From Vibrio hyugaensis (GTDB lineage: Bacteria; Pseudomonadota; Gammaproteobacteria; Enterobacterales; Vibrionaceae): 64,000 bases of DNA. Location: positions 744,001 through 808,000 of the forward strand of contig NZ_CP025795.1 of assembly GCF_002906655.1 (NCBI RefSeq), read 5' to 3'. A program made the position numbers and the translations under genes. The notes beneath the pieces are model-generated. The model worked only from the letters and a program-made list of their open reading frames with translations. It searched no databases and was not told the origin of the DNA. Positions 47,916 to 56,800 of this stretch are shown here, one piece after another (positions within the stretch are counted from its first letter, which is position 1; each line of letters begins with the position of its first letter).

Positions 47916-48355
47916 TGCTGAATCTACCCGCAGAATTTGAACAATTCCATTGGATGGTTGACATGGTGCAGAATGTCGATATGGGTTTGGTCGTTATAGA
48001 TAAAGAATATAACGTGCAAGTGTGGAACGGGTTTATGACTCATCACAGTGGTTTGCAGTCACATGAGGCTATTGGCCGCTCTATCTTCGATATTTTCCCA
48101 GAAATCCCACAAGAGTGGTTCAAGCTCAAGACTAAACCTGTCTATGATTTGGGTTGTCGCAGCTTTATTACTTGGCGTCAGCGTCCGTATTTGTTCCGAT
48201 GTCGTAACGTTCGTCCTGTCACTCAGCAAGCCGAGTTTATGTACCAAAACGTGACGCTAAATCCAATGCGTACCCCAACAGGGAAAATCAATTCGTTGTT
48301 CTTGTCGATTCAAGATGCGACCGCAGAAGCCTTGATGGTGAAAGACCAAAAATAA
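47915..48355 (+). CDS. Single PAS-domain protein
   Basis: A 146-residue cytosolic protein made of one PAS domain (about residues 15-130: DMGLVVIDKEYNVQVWNGFMTHHSGLQSHEAIGRSIFDIFPE, given here as region). No output domain follows, so it must act through a partner; the translationally coupled REC-CheC protein upstream is the obvious one. The ligand is unknown. Confidence 0.8.
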   Translation: MLNLPAEFEQFHWMVDMVQNVDMGLVVIDKEYNVQVWNGFMTHHSGLQSHEAIGRSIFDIFPEIPQEWFKLKTKPVYDLGCRSFITWRQRPYLFRCRNVRPVTQQAEFMYQNVTLNPMRTPTGKINSLFLSIQDATAEALMVKDQK

Positions 48356-48376
48356 GCTTGAAAAAATAAGCATGGT

Positions 48377-48404
48377 AAAAGCCGAGGTTCGCCTCGGCTT
48401 TTTT
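48377..48404 (+). terminator. Terminator after the PAS gene
   Basis: GCCGAGG (48381-48387), a TTCG tetraloop and CCTCGGC (48392-48398), then six T. Confidence 0.9.
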
Positions 48405-48445
48405 GTATACTTAAATCGTGTTTCCCCAATTTGCAGAATATTAAA

Positions 48446-49981
48446 ATGGACTTTAATCTCGCCCTCAAACTCTACACCTCAGAACAAGTCAGAAGCGGAG
48501 AAGTTGTTGCTGCTCAAATGGCGGGTGTTTCGATGTATAGCCTCATGCAACGTGCTGGAATGGCTGTGTACGAACGTTTTCTTCATCTTTACCCTAGATC
48601 TCGAAATGTGCTGGTGGTCTGTGGCAAAGGTAATAATGGGGGAGACGGTTACGTGTTTGCGACCCTCGCTAAACAGGCGCAATTAAATGTACGTGTGTTT
48701 CAGTTAGGAGACCCTACATCACTGAAAGGTGACGCGTTGAGAGCATTTGAAGACTGGCAAACGGTCGATGGTGAAATCAGCAGTTGGGATGATTGGCATA
48801 CTGCTTTACTGGAAGCAGACGTGATCATTGACGCCATGTTAGGGGCGGGGCTGAGTGGAGTAGTGAGACACGAATGTCGCCGTTTTATCGACCAAATAAA
48901 CCAAATTCATTGTCCGGTCATTTCCATCGATATACCTTCTGGATTAAGTGCAGATACAGGCGCTGTGCTCGGTGATGCCGTTAAAGCCAACCATACTGTG
49001 ACGTTTATCGGAGTGAAACAGGGGCTATGTACTGGACAAGCAAGAGACTACGTTGGCGAGTTGCATTTCTCTGGTTTGGGCGTGAATGTAGAATTTGAGT
49101 CCATAGAAGAAGAAAGTGCGTTAGGCCTCGATGAGCAAGTCATCAAAAGATTACTTCCCGATAGGAAAGCCACTTCCCACAAAGGTGATAATGGAAAGTT
49201 GCTCTGTGTTGGCGGTAATCAAGGACTATCTGGAGCCATTCGATTATGTGCTTCTGCCGCCGTTCGGACTGGCGTGGGATTAATTGCAACCATCACTCAT
49301 CCGGATTCATTGCTTCCTTTACAAGTCGGAGTGCCAGAAGTGATGAGCCAGAGCATCACCTACGAGAAATTAAAAGCAACAGATAACGAGCTGGTGAAGC
49401 GAGCGTTATGGGCAGATGTTTTAGTCTTTGGGCCAGGCTTTGGTCAGGACGAATGGGCGCATAAGGCTTATCAATTCTTATCACAACAACATAAGCCCAA
49501 GGTAGTGGACGCCGATGGCTTGAATATTTTGGCCATGCTCAACCATAGGAATGATGTGGTGGTCTTGCGAGACGAACTACGTGTCATGACACCACACCCG
49601 GGAGAGGCCGCGCGTTTACTGAATATTTCGACAAAAGAGATCGAAGGTGACCGCTACGCAGCAGCAAGACAACTGCATGAGCGTTATGGCGGAGTTATTG
49701 TTCTCAAAGGCGCAGGCACTCTCATATACGATGGAGCGAGAATGTACGTTTGCCTGGCGGGTAATCCGGGAATGGCGAGTGGGGGAATGGGGGATGTTCT
49801 TTCTGGCGTTATTGCGGCTTTGCTTGCGAAACGGTTGCCGATTGCAATTGCCGCTCGTCTTGGTGTCATTCTTCATAGCCATTCTGCGGACTTAAATGTG
49901 CAGCAAAATGGTGAAATAGGGCTGACTGCTACTGATGTGATCGGAACACTTCGACAAGCGATTAACTCACCGGATGCGTAA
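48446..49981 (+). CDS. nnr: Bifunctional NAD(P)H-hydrate epimerase/dehydratase
   Basis: This 511-residue protein repairs hydrated NAD(P)H. The N-terminal YjeF/NnrE epimerase domain (about residues 1-215) has VCGKGNNGGDGYVFA and IDIPSGLSADTG. The C-terminal ribokinase-like NnrD dehydratase domain (about 225-505) has DADGLNILA, TPHPGEAARLL and the catalytic GNPGMASGGMGDVLSG. The start is taken at ATG 48446; a TTG 15 bases earlier is in frame, but neither has a good ribosome site. Confidence 0.93.
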   Translation: MDFNLALKLYTSEQVRSGEVVAAQMAGVSMYSLMQRAGMAVYERFLHLYPRSRNVLVVCGKGNNGGDGYVFATLAKQAQLNVRVFQLGDPTSLKGDALRAFEDWQTVDGEISSWDDWHTALLEADVIIDAMLGAGLSGVVRHECRRFIDQINQIHCPVISIDIPSGLSADTGAVLGDAVKANHTVTFIGVKQGLCTGQARDYVGELHFSGLGVNVEFESIEEESALGLDEQVIKRLLPDRKATSHKGDNGKLLCVGGNQGLSGAIRLCASAAVRTGVGLIATITHPDSLLPLQVGVPEVMSQSITYEKLKATDNELVKRALWADVLVFGPGFGQDEWAHKAYQFLSQQHKPKVVDADGLNILAMLNHRNDVVVLRDELRVMTPHPGEAARLLNISTKEIEGDRYAAARQLHERYGGVIVLKGAGTLIYDGARMYVCLAGNPGMASGGMGDVLSGVIAALLAKRLPIAIAARLGVILHSHSADLNVQQNGEIGLTATDVIGTLRQAINSPDA

Positions 49982-50132
49982 ATGCACAAAAATGCCGTTG
50001 ATTTTGGCAAAAAAAGTGATGTCTAGGGTAAAAAAAACGATAAAAACTTTTTAAATAAACACTCAAATTGCGTTCGATTGATGTGATTTTAAACGTTTAT
50101 GAGAAGTTGAACGTCAAATGCTCTGCGATGTC

Positions 50133-50148
50133 ACGCAAAGGTTTGCGC
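50133..50148. promoter_or_regulatory. PurR-type operator upstream of guaC
   Basis: ACGCAAAGGTTTGCGC agrees with the PurR consensus ACGCAAACGTTTGCGT at 14 of 16 positions and is a near-perfect palindrome. It lies about 285 bases before guaC, a purine salvage gene, so control by PurR is plausible. Confidence 0.65.
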
Positions 50149-50310
50149 AAAGGATTACATAGAGAGTGTTCTTAACTGTTTGATATTAATGATTAAATTG
50201 TGATTTGGTTGGGAGGGAAGGTGTTTTTGATATGCGATTTTCCAGATGGTATCACAAAAAAAAATCAAATATCAGACTTGTAGGAAAGAAATCACAGCCT
50301 ATAATGCTGA

Positions 50311-50347
50311 AAACCGGAGCGTCTGCCAACGCTCCGGTTTTTTTGTG
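50311..50347 (+). terminator. Strong terminator hairpin in the guaC leader region
   Basis: AAACCGGAGCGT (50311-50322) pairs exactly with ACGCTCCGGTTT (50329-50340), followed by TTTT. It lies 90 bases before guaC and could end a short upstream transcript or attenuate guaC. The loop sequence CTGCCA, flanked by CGT and ACG, recurs near 50370. Confidence 0.75.
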
Positions 50348-50432
50348 TCCGAAGAACAGTGAACTCGTCTGCCAACGATGCCACTACGCACTCTGAGATG
50401 ACACATATACTTATGAATCAAGGAATTACACA

Positions 50433-51476
50433 ATGCGTATCGAACAAGAACTTAAGTTAGGTTTCAAAGATGTACTGTTTCGCCCGAAACGTTCAACCCT
50501 TAAGAGCCGTTCTCAAGTAAATTTAACCCGCGATTTTACATTCAAGCACAGTGGCCGTCAATGGTCTGGTGTACCTGTAATTGCGGCTAACATGGATTCG
50601 GTTGGTAGCTTCGCAATGGCGAAAGCACTAGCAGAGCATGGTGTAATGACCGCTGTTCACAAACACTACACAGTTGAAGACTGGGCAGAGTTTGCTAAAT
50701 CAGCAGACAAAACCACTTTAAATAACGTAATGGTGTCTACGGGTACGTCTGAAGCAGACTTCAAGAAAACGCAAGACATCATGGCGCTTTCTGATGAGCT
50801 CATCTTCATCTGTATCGACATCGCGAACGGTTATTCAGAGCACCTAGTAGAATACGTACAACGTGTACGTGCAGAATTCCCAGATAAAGTTATCTCTGCG
50901 GGTAACGTAGTAACTGGCGACATGTGTGAAGAGCTCATCCTAGCGGGTGCAGACATCGTTAAAGTTGGTATCGGCCCTGGTTCGGTATGTACGACACGCG
51001 TTAAAACAGGTGTTGGTTACCCTCAACTTTCTGCAATCATAGAATGTGGCGATGCAGCGCACGGCCTTGGCGGTATGATCGTCGGTGACGGCGGCTGTTC
51101 ATGTGCGGGTGATGTTGCAAAAGCATTCGGCGGCGGCGCAGATTTCGTAATGCTAGGCGGCATGCTTGCTGGCCACGAAGAGTCAGGCGGCGAAGTCATC
51201 GAGCAAGACGGCAAGAAATTCATGAAATTCTACGGGATGTCGTCTAAGAGCGCGATGGACAAACACTCTGGTGGTGTTGCTGGATACCGTGCAGCGGAAG
51301 GTAAAACCGTACTTCTACCTTACCGCGGTAGCGTTCACGGTACTATCCAAGACATCCTTGGTGGTGTTCGCTCAACGTGTACCTACGTAGGCGCAGCTAA
51401 GCTCAAAGAGCTAACTAAGCGTACAACTTTCATCCGTGTACAAGAGCAAGAAAACAACGTATTTGGTAAAGAGTAA
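50433..51476 (+). CDS. guaC: GMP reductase
   Basis: GuaC converts GMP to IMP with NADPH and ammonia release. The 347-residue protein has the IMPDH/GMPR barrel; family features are [20 protein letters not shown] at the start, [20 protein letters not shown], the active-site loop [13 protein letters not shown] with the catalytic Cys (about residue 186), and [13 protein letters not shown]. It lacks the CBS domains of IMP dehydrogenase and has GMP-reductase length. AAGGAA precedes ATG. Confidence 0.96.
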   Translation: MRIEQELKLGFKDVLFRPKRSTLKSRSQVNLTRDFTFKHSGRQWSGVPVIAANMDSVGSFAMAKALAEHGVMTAVHKHYTVEDWAEFAKSADKTTLNNVMVSTGTSEADFKKTQDIMALSDELIFICIDIANGYSEHLVEYVQRVRAEFPDKVISAGNVVTGDMCEELILAGADIVKVGIGPGSVCTTRVKTGVGYPQLSAIIECGDAAHGLGGMIVGDGGCSCAGDVAKAFGGGADFVMLGGMLAGHEESGGEVIEQDGKKFMKFYGMSSKSAMDKHSGGVAGYRAAEGKTVLLPYRGSVHGTIQDILGGVRSTCTYVGAAKLKELTKRTTFIRVQEQENNVFGKE

Positions 51477-51507
51477 GCATTCGCTGGAATACAATTGAAT
51501 AGATTAA

Positions 51508-51531
51508 GAGCCGCAGTTTGCGGCTCTTTTT
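51508..51531 (+). terminator. Terminator after guaC
   Basis: GAGCCGCA (51508-51515) pairs with TGCGGCTC (51519-51526) over a 3-base loop, then TTTTT. Confidence 0.87.
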
Positions 51532-51663
51532 GTTTCGTATTTTGTTTTCTATCGATAAATCCCCTTCTTTAGAAGACGGTGATTTTTCTTTGTTTTTTTG
51601 CCCGAAGGTCGGCCTATGTTCAATATCTTCTCGTTTGTGACCAATAAATCAAGGAGATAGAAC

Positions 51664-51696
51664 ATGAGCAGATACAAATCTGTTTCACATGTGTAG
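51664..51696 (+). pseudogene. Ten-codon frame with an ideal ribosome site; leader peptide or truncated gene
   Basis: AAGGAG (51651-51656) lies 7 bases before ATG 51664, but the frame ends at TAG after MSRYKSVSHV. No continuation in another frame is obvious. It could be a leader peptide or the relic of a lost gene. Confidence 0.3.
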
Positions 51697-51739
51697 TTAG
51701 ATGCCACACTGCGATATAAATACTGAACCGATAATAGAG

Positions 51740-51812
51740 CCCGCCCCTTTCTTTTGTAAAAAGTTGAATTTACTAGCCTTGGCATAATGCCGAAGGCTTA
51801 AATGGGGGCGGG
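51740..51812. repeat. Nested inverted-repeat element
   Basis: CCCGCCCC (51740-51747) and GGGGCGGG (51805-51812) are exact complements enclosing a second hairpin, AGCCTT-GGCAT (51775-51785) with ATGCC-G-AAGGCT (51787-51798). The two-level fold stands out in an otherwise empty 570-base gap. It could be a structured RNA or a small mobile-element remnant. On the minus strand, a short frame near 51834-51970 (ending VQLVNASIEVRNTYSSC...) lacks a clear start. Confidence 0.4.
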
Positions 51813-52052
51813 AAGGTTTATACTAATTAGAGCAGCCTGCAATGCATGAGGAGTAGGTATTCCTCACTTCAATGGAAGCATTAACCAACTGAACAACTGC
51901 TTTAGTTATTCGCTGCACAAAAATATCCATGTGAACTGCTCTCAGTGTACGTTGTACTTGGTCATCAACGCTATTGCCACTAACAATAGAACGAATAGAG
52001 GCGGAGTTTCCACATGGATGTCATGGCTTTCATTTCGCCCGATCCTTAAGCT

Positions 52053-53099
52053 CTACATGGCGCTTTCTTGAACGCGTTCTTCTTGTGTTTCAAAATGGAC
52101 CTCAACTCGACGGTTCTTCGCTTGGCCATCTTGGGTTGCGTTGCTCATTACCGGTTTGCTCTCTCCTAGACCTAAGACAATGAGTTTTTCAGATGCCACA
52201 CCATTTTCAACCAAATACTCCGCTACTGCTTTCGCTCGACGTTCTGATAGAGCTTGATTGTAAACCTTTGTTCCGCGGTTATCGGAATGCCCAGTTATGA
52301 ATACTTGCCCCAACTTACCCTTTTTGAATTCTGTCACTAGTTGATTAAGCTCATCGCTGCTTTGCATGTGAGAAGAGTCAAAAGCAAATAAAATATTGAT
52401 CTTAACTGGAACGTTCTCTATCACAACTGTTTGAGGTAACTCAGGTGAAGGCGCTGGCGTTGATGATGTATTCAGTGTTGGTGTGTGCTGGACAAAATGA
52501 TAGGTGAGTCCTAAAGAAGTAAAGTGTAAATCAGACTGAAGAGCACGGCTGTCACCGATACCATCAATAAACTGATACTCACTGCGCAGAGACCACTGCG
52601 GAGACAAGCGATAGTTTACCCCTAATGCAACGAGGGTATTCCAGTCTTGGCTACTTTGTTTTTTGCTATTGTCAGAGACTTTTTCAATATCTTGATAAGC
52701 CCCCCCTAAGCGGCCAAAGAGAGACCACTTCGGGGAAAGGGAGTAAGATAGTTTCGCTGATAGTTCTGCACCAAAGGTATCTGCACTAACGGATCCTGCG
52801 TCATAGCGAGCATCTGGTTTACCATAATCTGTAACACCACCCTCTAGGGCAAACCAATCATTAAATTGGTAACCGCCATAGAGACCAGCACCAAATGTTT
52901 GATCGTTACAAGCGTTAGCTTCACGACCGCAGGCATCTTTAAAGACCGACCAACCTAAACGGCCTCCAAGATAAAAATGAGCAGACGTTTGGGAAGATAA
53001 CACGCTCACATCTTCTAATGCTGAAACCTGCTTCTCTGCCGCAAGGGCGGGGAAGGTCTGTATCATGGGAATTAACCATACTAATAAGGCCTTATTCAT
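52053..53099 (-). CDS. OmpA-family outer membrane protein (second copy)
   Basis: A 348-residue paralogue of the OmpA protein at 10962-11942, with the same plan: signal peptide ending FPALAA, eight-stranded barrel (about 40-205), Pro/Thr linker (TLNTSSTPAPSPELPQT) and peptidoglycan-binding domain with TGHSDNRGTKVYNQALSERR and NRRVEVHF. Both share the loop cysteine pair, here DACGREANACND. AGAGGACAC precedes ATG. It stands alone between long gene-free regions, so its control is likely separate from the first copy. Confidence 0.9.
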   Translation of the reverse strand: MNKALLVWLIPMIQTFPALAAEKQVSALEDVSVLSSQTSAHFYLGGRLGWSVFKDACGREANACNDQTFGAGLYGGYQFNDWFALEGGVTDYGKPDARYDAGSVSADTFGAELSAKLSYSLSPKWSLFGRLGGAYQDIEKVSDNSKKQSSQDWNTLVALGVNYRLSPQWSLRSEYQFIDGIGDSRALQSDLHFTSLGLTYHFVQHTPTLNTSSTPAPSPELPQTVVIENVPVKINILFAFDSSHMQSSDELNQLVTEFKKGKLGQVFITGHSDNRGTKVYNQALSERRAKAVAEYLVENGVASEKLIVLGLGESKPVMSNATQDGQAKNRRVEVHFETQEERVQESAM

Positions 53100-53889
53100 A
53101 AGTGTCCTCTAAATAAGTGCAGTGAGTTGTCAAGGTGATTATTTTTTCGCTGACGACGTCAGTCTCTCTATTTATTTATAATAGTAGACGTCGATCCAGG
53201 AGAATTAATGAGAAAGAACTTTGAACATGATCAGTGACCAACTTATTCACCACCTGTAGGCAACAAAGTGCGCCAGTAAGTTGATGTGAACGTCCTCGTC
53301 GCGAACTTCAAAGACTGAATCACGGACTATCCAAGACACACAGATACAGCGATACACATAACCCTAATCTCTTGCATTGCTTCCCAATAGTAAAGAGGCA
53401 GTGACTTGTGTTGCTAGATATCTACATCGCGTCGTTTGAGTCCATAGCCGATTCGGTTTTTTGTCTTTCTACGCTTACAAATACGTTAAAGTAAAATGCT
53501 CATGGCAAAAAACCAAGCGCACGCAGCTTTAACCCCAATGTTCCACTTGTTAAAGCAGAAAGTCGGTCTAATTTACTGTCTGGAATCAGTTGACTACAAC
53601 AGGAAAGTTCTTGAATGAGAAGTTACTGTAACGAGGTTCAGACTTTTCTTACTTTACGTAATCCATCTGTAGTGCTCAAATAGCGACCACTTAAAAATGG
53701 TGCTAGGCTAAATCTAAGTTGGCATTTATATCTTTGATTATAAAGTATGTAATATTTTTTATTTTTCTTAAGCAAGATTAATTACTTGCACAATATAGAA
53801 AAACTCTTTGTATACAACTGCTAGAGCTATCGATTTAAAGTTCGCTCGATGAATTGACAGAATAAGACATAGTAGAGGAAGTAAAGTTT
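53100..53889. other. 790-base gene-poor region upstream of the repeat lipoprotein
   Basis: No gene is supported. Two short frames are visible: one with AGGAG ideally placed before ATG 53208, which stops after nine codons (MRKNFEHDQ), and a 38-codon frame at 53502-53618 (MAKNQAHAALTPMFHLL at its start) without a ribosome site. The last 200 bases are very AT-rich and probably hold the promoter of the lipoprotein gene. The region may contain decayed genes. Confidence 0.4.
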
Positions 53890-56800
53890 GTGAGATATAT
53901 AGTTTTTTTGTTTACCCTCCTAATATTATCTGGGTGTAATAATGGAGACCAAGGTTTACTTGGAGAACCGGGAGTTTTACCCGAAAAAGTCACTGAGTTG
54001 AACGTATCTCCTAAGGTATCAAAGACTCCTGTTGGTTTTTCTATGTCTTACAAAGCAGAGGCGCTTTTATCTAATAAGTTGTCATATGATGTAACCAATG
54101 AAGAGTATATTACTTGGCATTCTAGTAATAATGAAGTTGCCGTAGTTAATCACAAAGGGATAGTAACTACAGTATCTGAAGGTGATGTCATTATTACCGC
54201 GACGGGTATTGCAGATGACCAAACCTTTAGCGCCAGTGCGGAGTTGCAAGTGACGGGTGCAGTGGTGGAGTCACTAGTGATCACACCAAAGGTAGGTGAG
54301 ATCCCCGTTGGTTTAAAACATCCTTTCGTTGCAACGGCGTACCTATCGGATGGCAGTGCTTTAGATGTCACTAAAGATGAGGCCATTAGTTGGAGCAGCG
54401 ATAATAGTGCCGTAGCCAGTGTCAGTAACGCAGAAGAGACAAAAGGTTCTGCCAAAGGTCTCGCTGTAGGTACAGCGATCATAACCGCGACCGGTGTTGC
54501 AAATGGCCAAACCTTTAGCGCCAGTGCGGAGTTGCAAGTGACGGATGCAGTGGTGAAATCACTAGTGATCACACCAAAGGTAAGCGAGATCCCAGTTGGT
54601 TTAAAACATCCCTTCATTGCAACGGCGTACCTATCGGATGGCAGTGCTTTAGATGTCACTAAAGATGAGGCCATTAGTTGGAGCAGCGATAATAGTGCCG
54701 TAGCCAGTGTCAGTAACACAGAAGAGACAAAAGGTTCTGCCAAAGGTCTCGCTGTAGGTAAAGCGACCATTACCGCGACGGGTGTTGCAAATGGCCAAAC
54801 CTTTAGCGCCATTGCGGAATTGGAAGTGACGGGGGCCGTGGTTGAGTCACTAGTGGTCACACCAAAGGTCAGTGAGAGCCCAGTCGGTTTAAAACATCCC
54901 TTCATTGCAACGGCGTACCTGTCAGATGGCAGCGCTTTGGATGTCACTAAAGATGAAGCCATTAGTTGGAGTAGTGATAATAGTGCCGTAGCCAGTGTCA
55001 GTAATACAGACGAGACAAAAGGTTCAGCCAAAGGTCTTGCTGTAGGTACAGCGATCATTACCGCAACGGGCGTTGCAAATGGCCAAACCTTTAGCGCCAG
55101 TGCGGAATTGGAAGTGACGGGGGCCGTGGTTGAGTCACTAGTGGTCACACCAAAGGTAAGTGAGAGCCCAGTCGGTTTAAAACATCCCTTCATTGCAACG
55201 GCGTACCTGTCAGATGGCAGTGCTTTGGATGTCACTAAAGATGAGATCATTAGTTGGAGTAGTGATAATAATGAGGTAGCCAGTGTCAGCAATGCAGAGG
55301 AGACAAAAGGTTCAGCCAAAGGTCTCGCTGTAGGCAAGGCGATCATTACCGCAACGGGCGTTGTAAATGGCCAAACCTTTAGCGCCAGTGCGGAATTCGA
55401 AGTGACGGATGCTGTGGTTGAGTCACTAGTGGTCACACCAAAGGTAAGTGAGATCCCCGTTGGCTTAAAACATCTCTTCATTGCAACGGCGTACCTATCG
55501 GATGGCAGTGCTTTGGATGTCACTAAAGATGAGGCCATTAGTTGGAGTAGTGATAATAATGAGGTAGCCAGTGTCAGTAATACAGGGGAGACAAAAGGTT
55601 CAGCCAAAGGTTCAGCCAAAGGTCTCGCTGTAGGCAAGGCGATCATTACCGCAACGGGTGCTGTAAATGGCCAAATCTTTAGCGCCAGTGCGGAGTTGCA
55701 AGTAACGGATGCGGTGGTTGAGTCATTAGTGGTCACACCAAAGGTCAGTGAGATCCCCGTTGGTTTAAAACACCTCTTCATTGCAACGGCGTACCTATCG
55801 GATGGCAGTGCTTTGGATGTCACTAAAGATGAGGCCATTAGTTGGAGTAGTGATAATAATGAGGTAGCCAGTGTCAGTAATACAGGGGAGACAAAAGGTT
55901 CAGCCAAAGGTTCAGCCAAAGGTCTCGCTGTAGGCAAGGCGATCATTACCGCAACGGGTGCTGTAAATGGCCAAACCTTTAGCGCCAGTGCGGAGTTGCA
56001 AGTAACGGATGCTGTGGTTGAGTCATTAGTGGTCACACCAAAGGTCAGTGAGATCCCCGTTGGTTTAAAGCACCCCTTCATTGCAACGGCGTACCTATCG
56101 GATGGCAGTGCTTTGGATGTCACTAAAGATGAGGCCATTAGTTGGAGTAGTGATAATAATGAAGTAGCCAGTATTAGTAATACAGGGGAGACAAAAGGTT
56201 CAGCCAAAGGTTCAGCCAAAGGCCATGCTGTAGGCAAAGCGATCATTACCGCGACGGGCGTTGCAAATGGTCAAACCTTTAGCGCCAGTGCGGAGTTGCA
56301 AGTAACGGATGCGGTGGTTGAGTCATTAGTGGTCACACCAAAGGTAAGTGAGAGCCCAGTCGGCTTAAAACATCCCTTCATTGCAACGGCTTACCTATCG
56401 GATGGCAGCACTTTGGATGTCACTAAAGATGAGGCTATTAGTTGGAGCAGCGATGATAATGAAGTAGCTAGTGTCAGCAATACAGAAGAGACAAAAGGTT
56501 CAGCCAAAGGTCTCGCTGTAGGCAAGGCAATCATCACCGCGACGGGTGTTGCAAATGGCCAAACCTTTAGCGCCAGTGCGGAGTTGCAAGTAACGGATGC
56601 TGTGGTGGAGTCACTAGTGATCACGCCAGAGATAAGTGAAATACCCGTAGGTCTAACGCAACCTTTCACGGCAACGGCGTACCTATCGGATGGCAGTGTT
56701 TTGGATGTCACTAAAGATGAGGCCATTAGCTGGGGAAGTGATAATGATGTGGCCACCAATGTCAGTAATGCAGACGAGACAAAAGGTCATGTCGAAGGTA

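Noticed and set aside
50205..50396. A 63-codon frame in the guaC leader.
   Set aside because: It reads through the strong terminator hairpin and the GGGAGGG stretch is too far from its ATG; more likely chance.
51549..51785. A 78-codon minus-strand frame after guaC.
   Set aside because: No ribosome site and no recognisable protein features; it crosses the inverted-repeat element.
54150..56246. A 698-codon open frame on the minus strand across the lipoprotein repeats.
   Set aside because: It is the mirror of a tandem repeat: because each unit lacks stops in that frame, the whole array does. It has no ribosome site and the plus-strand protein explains the sequence.
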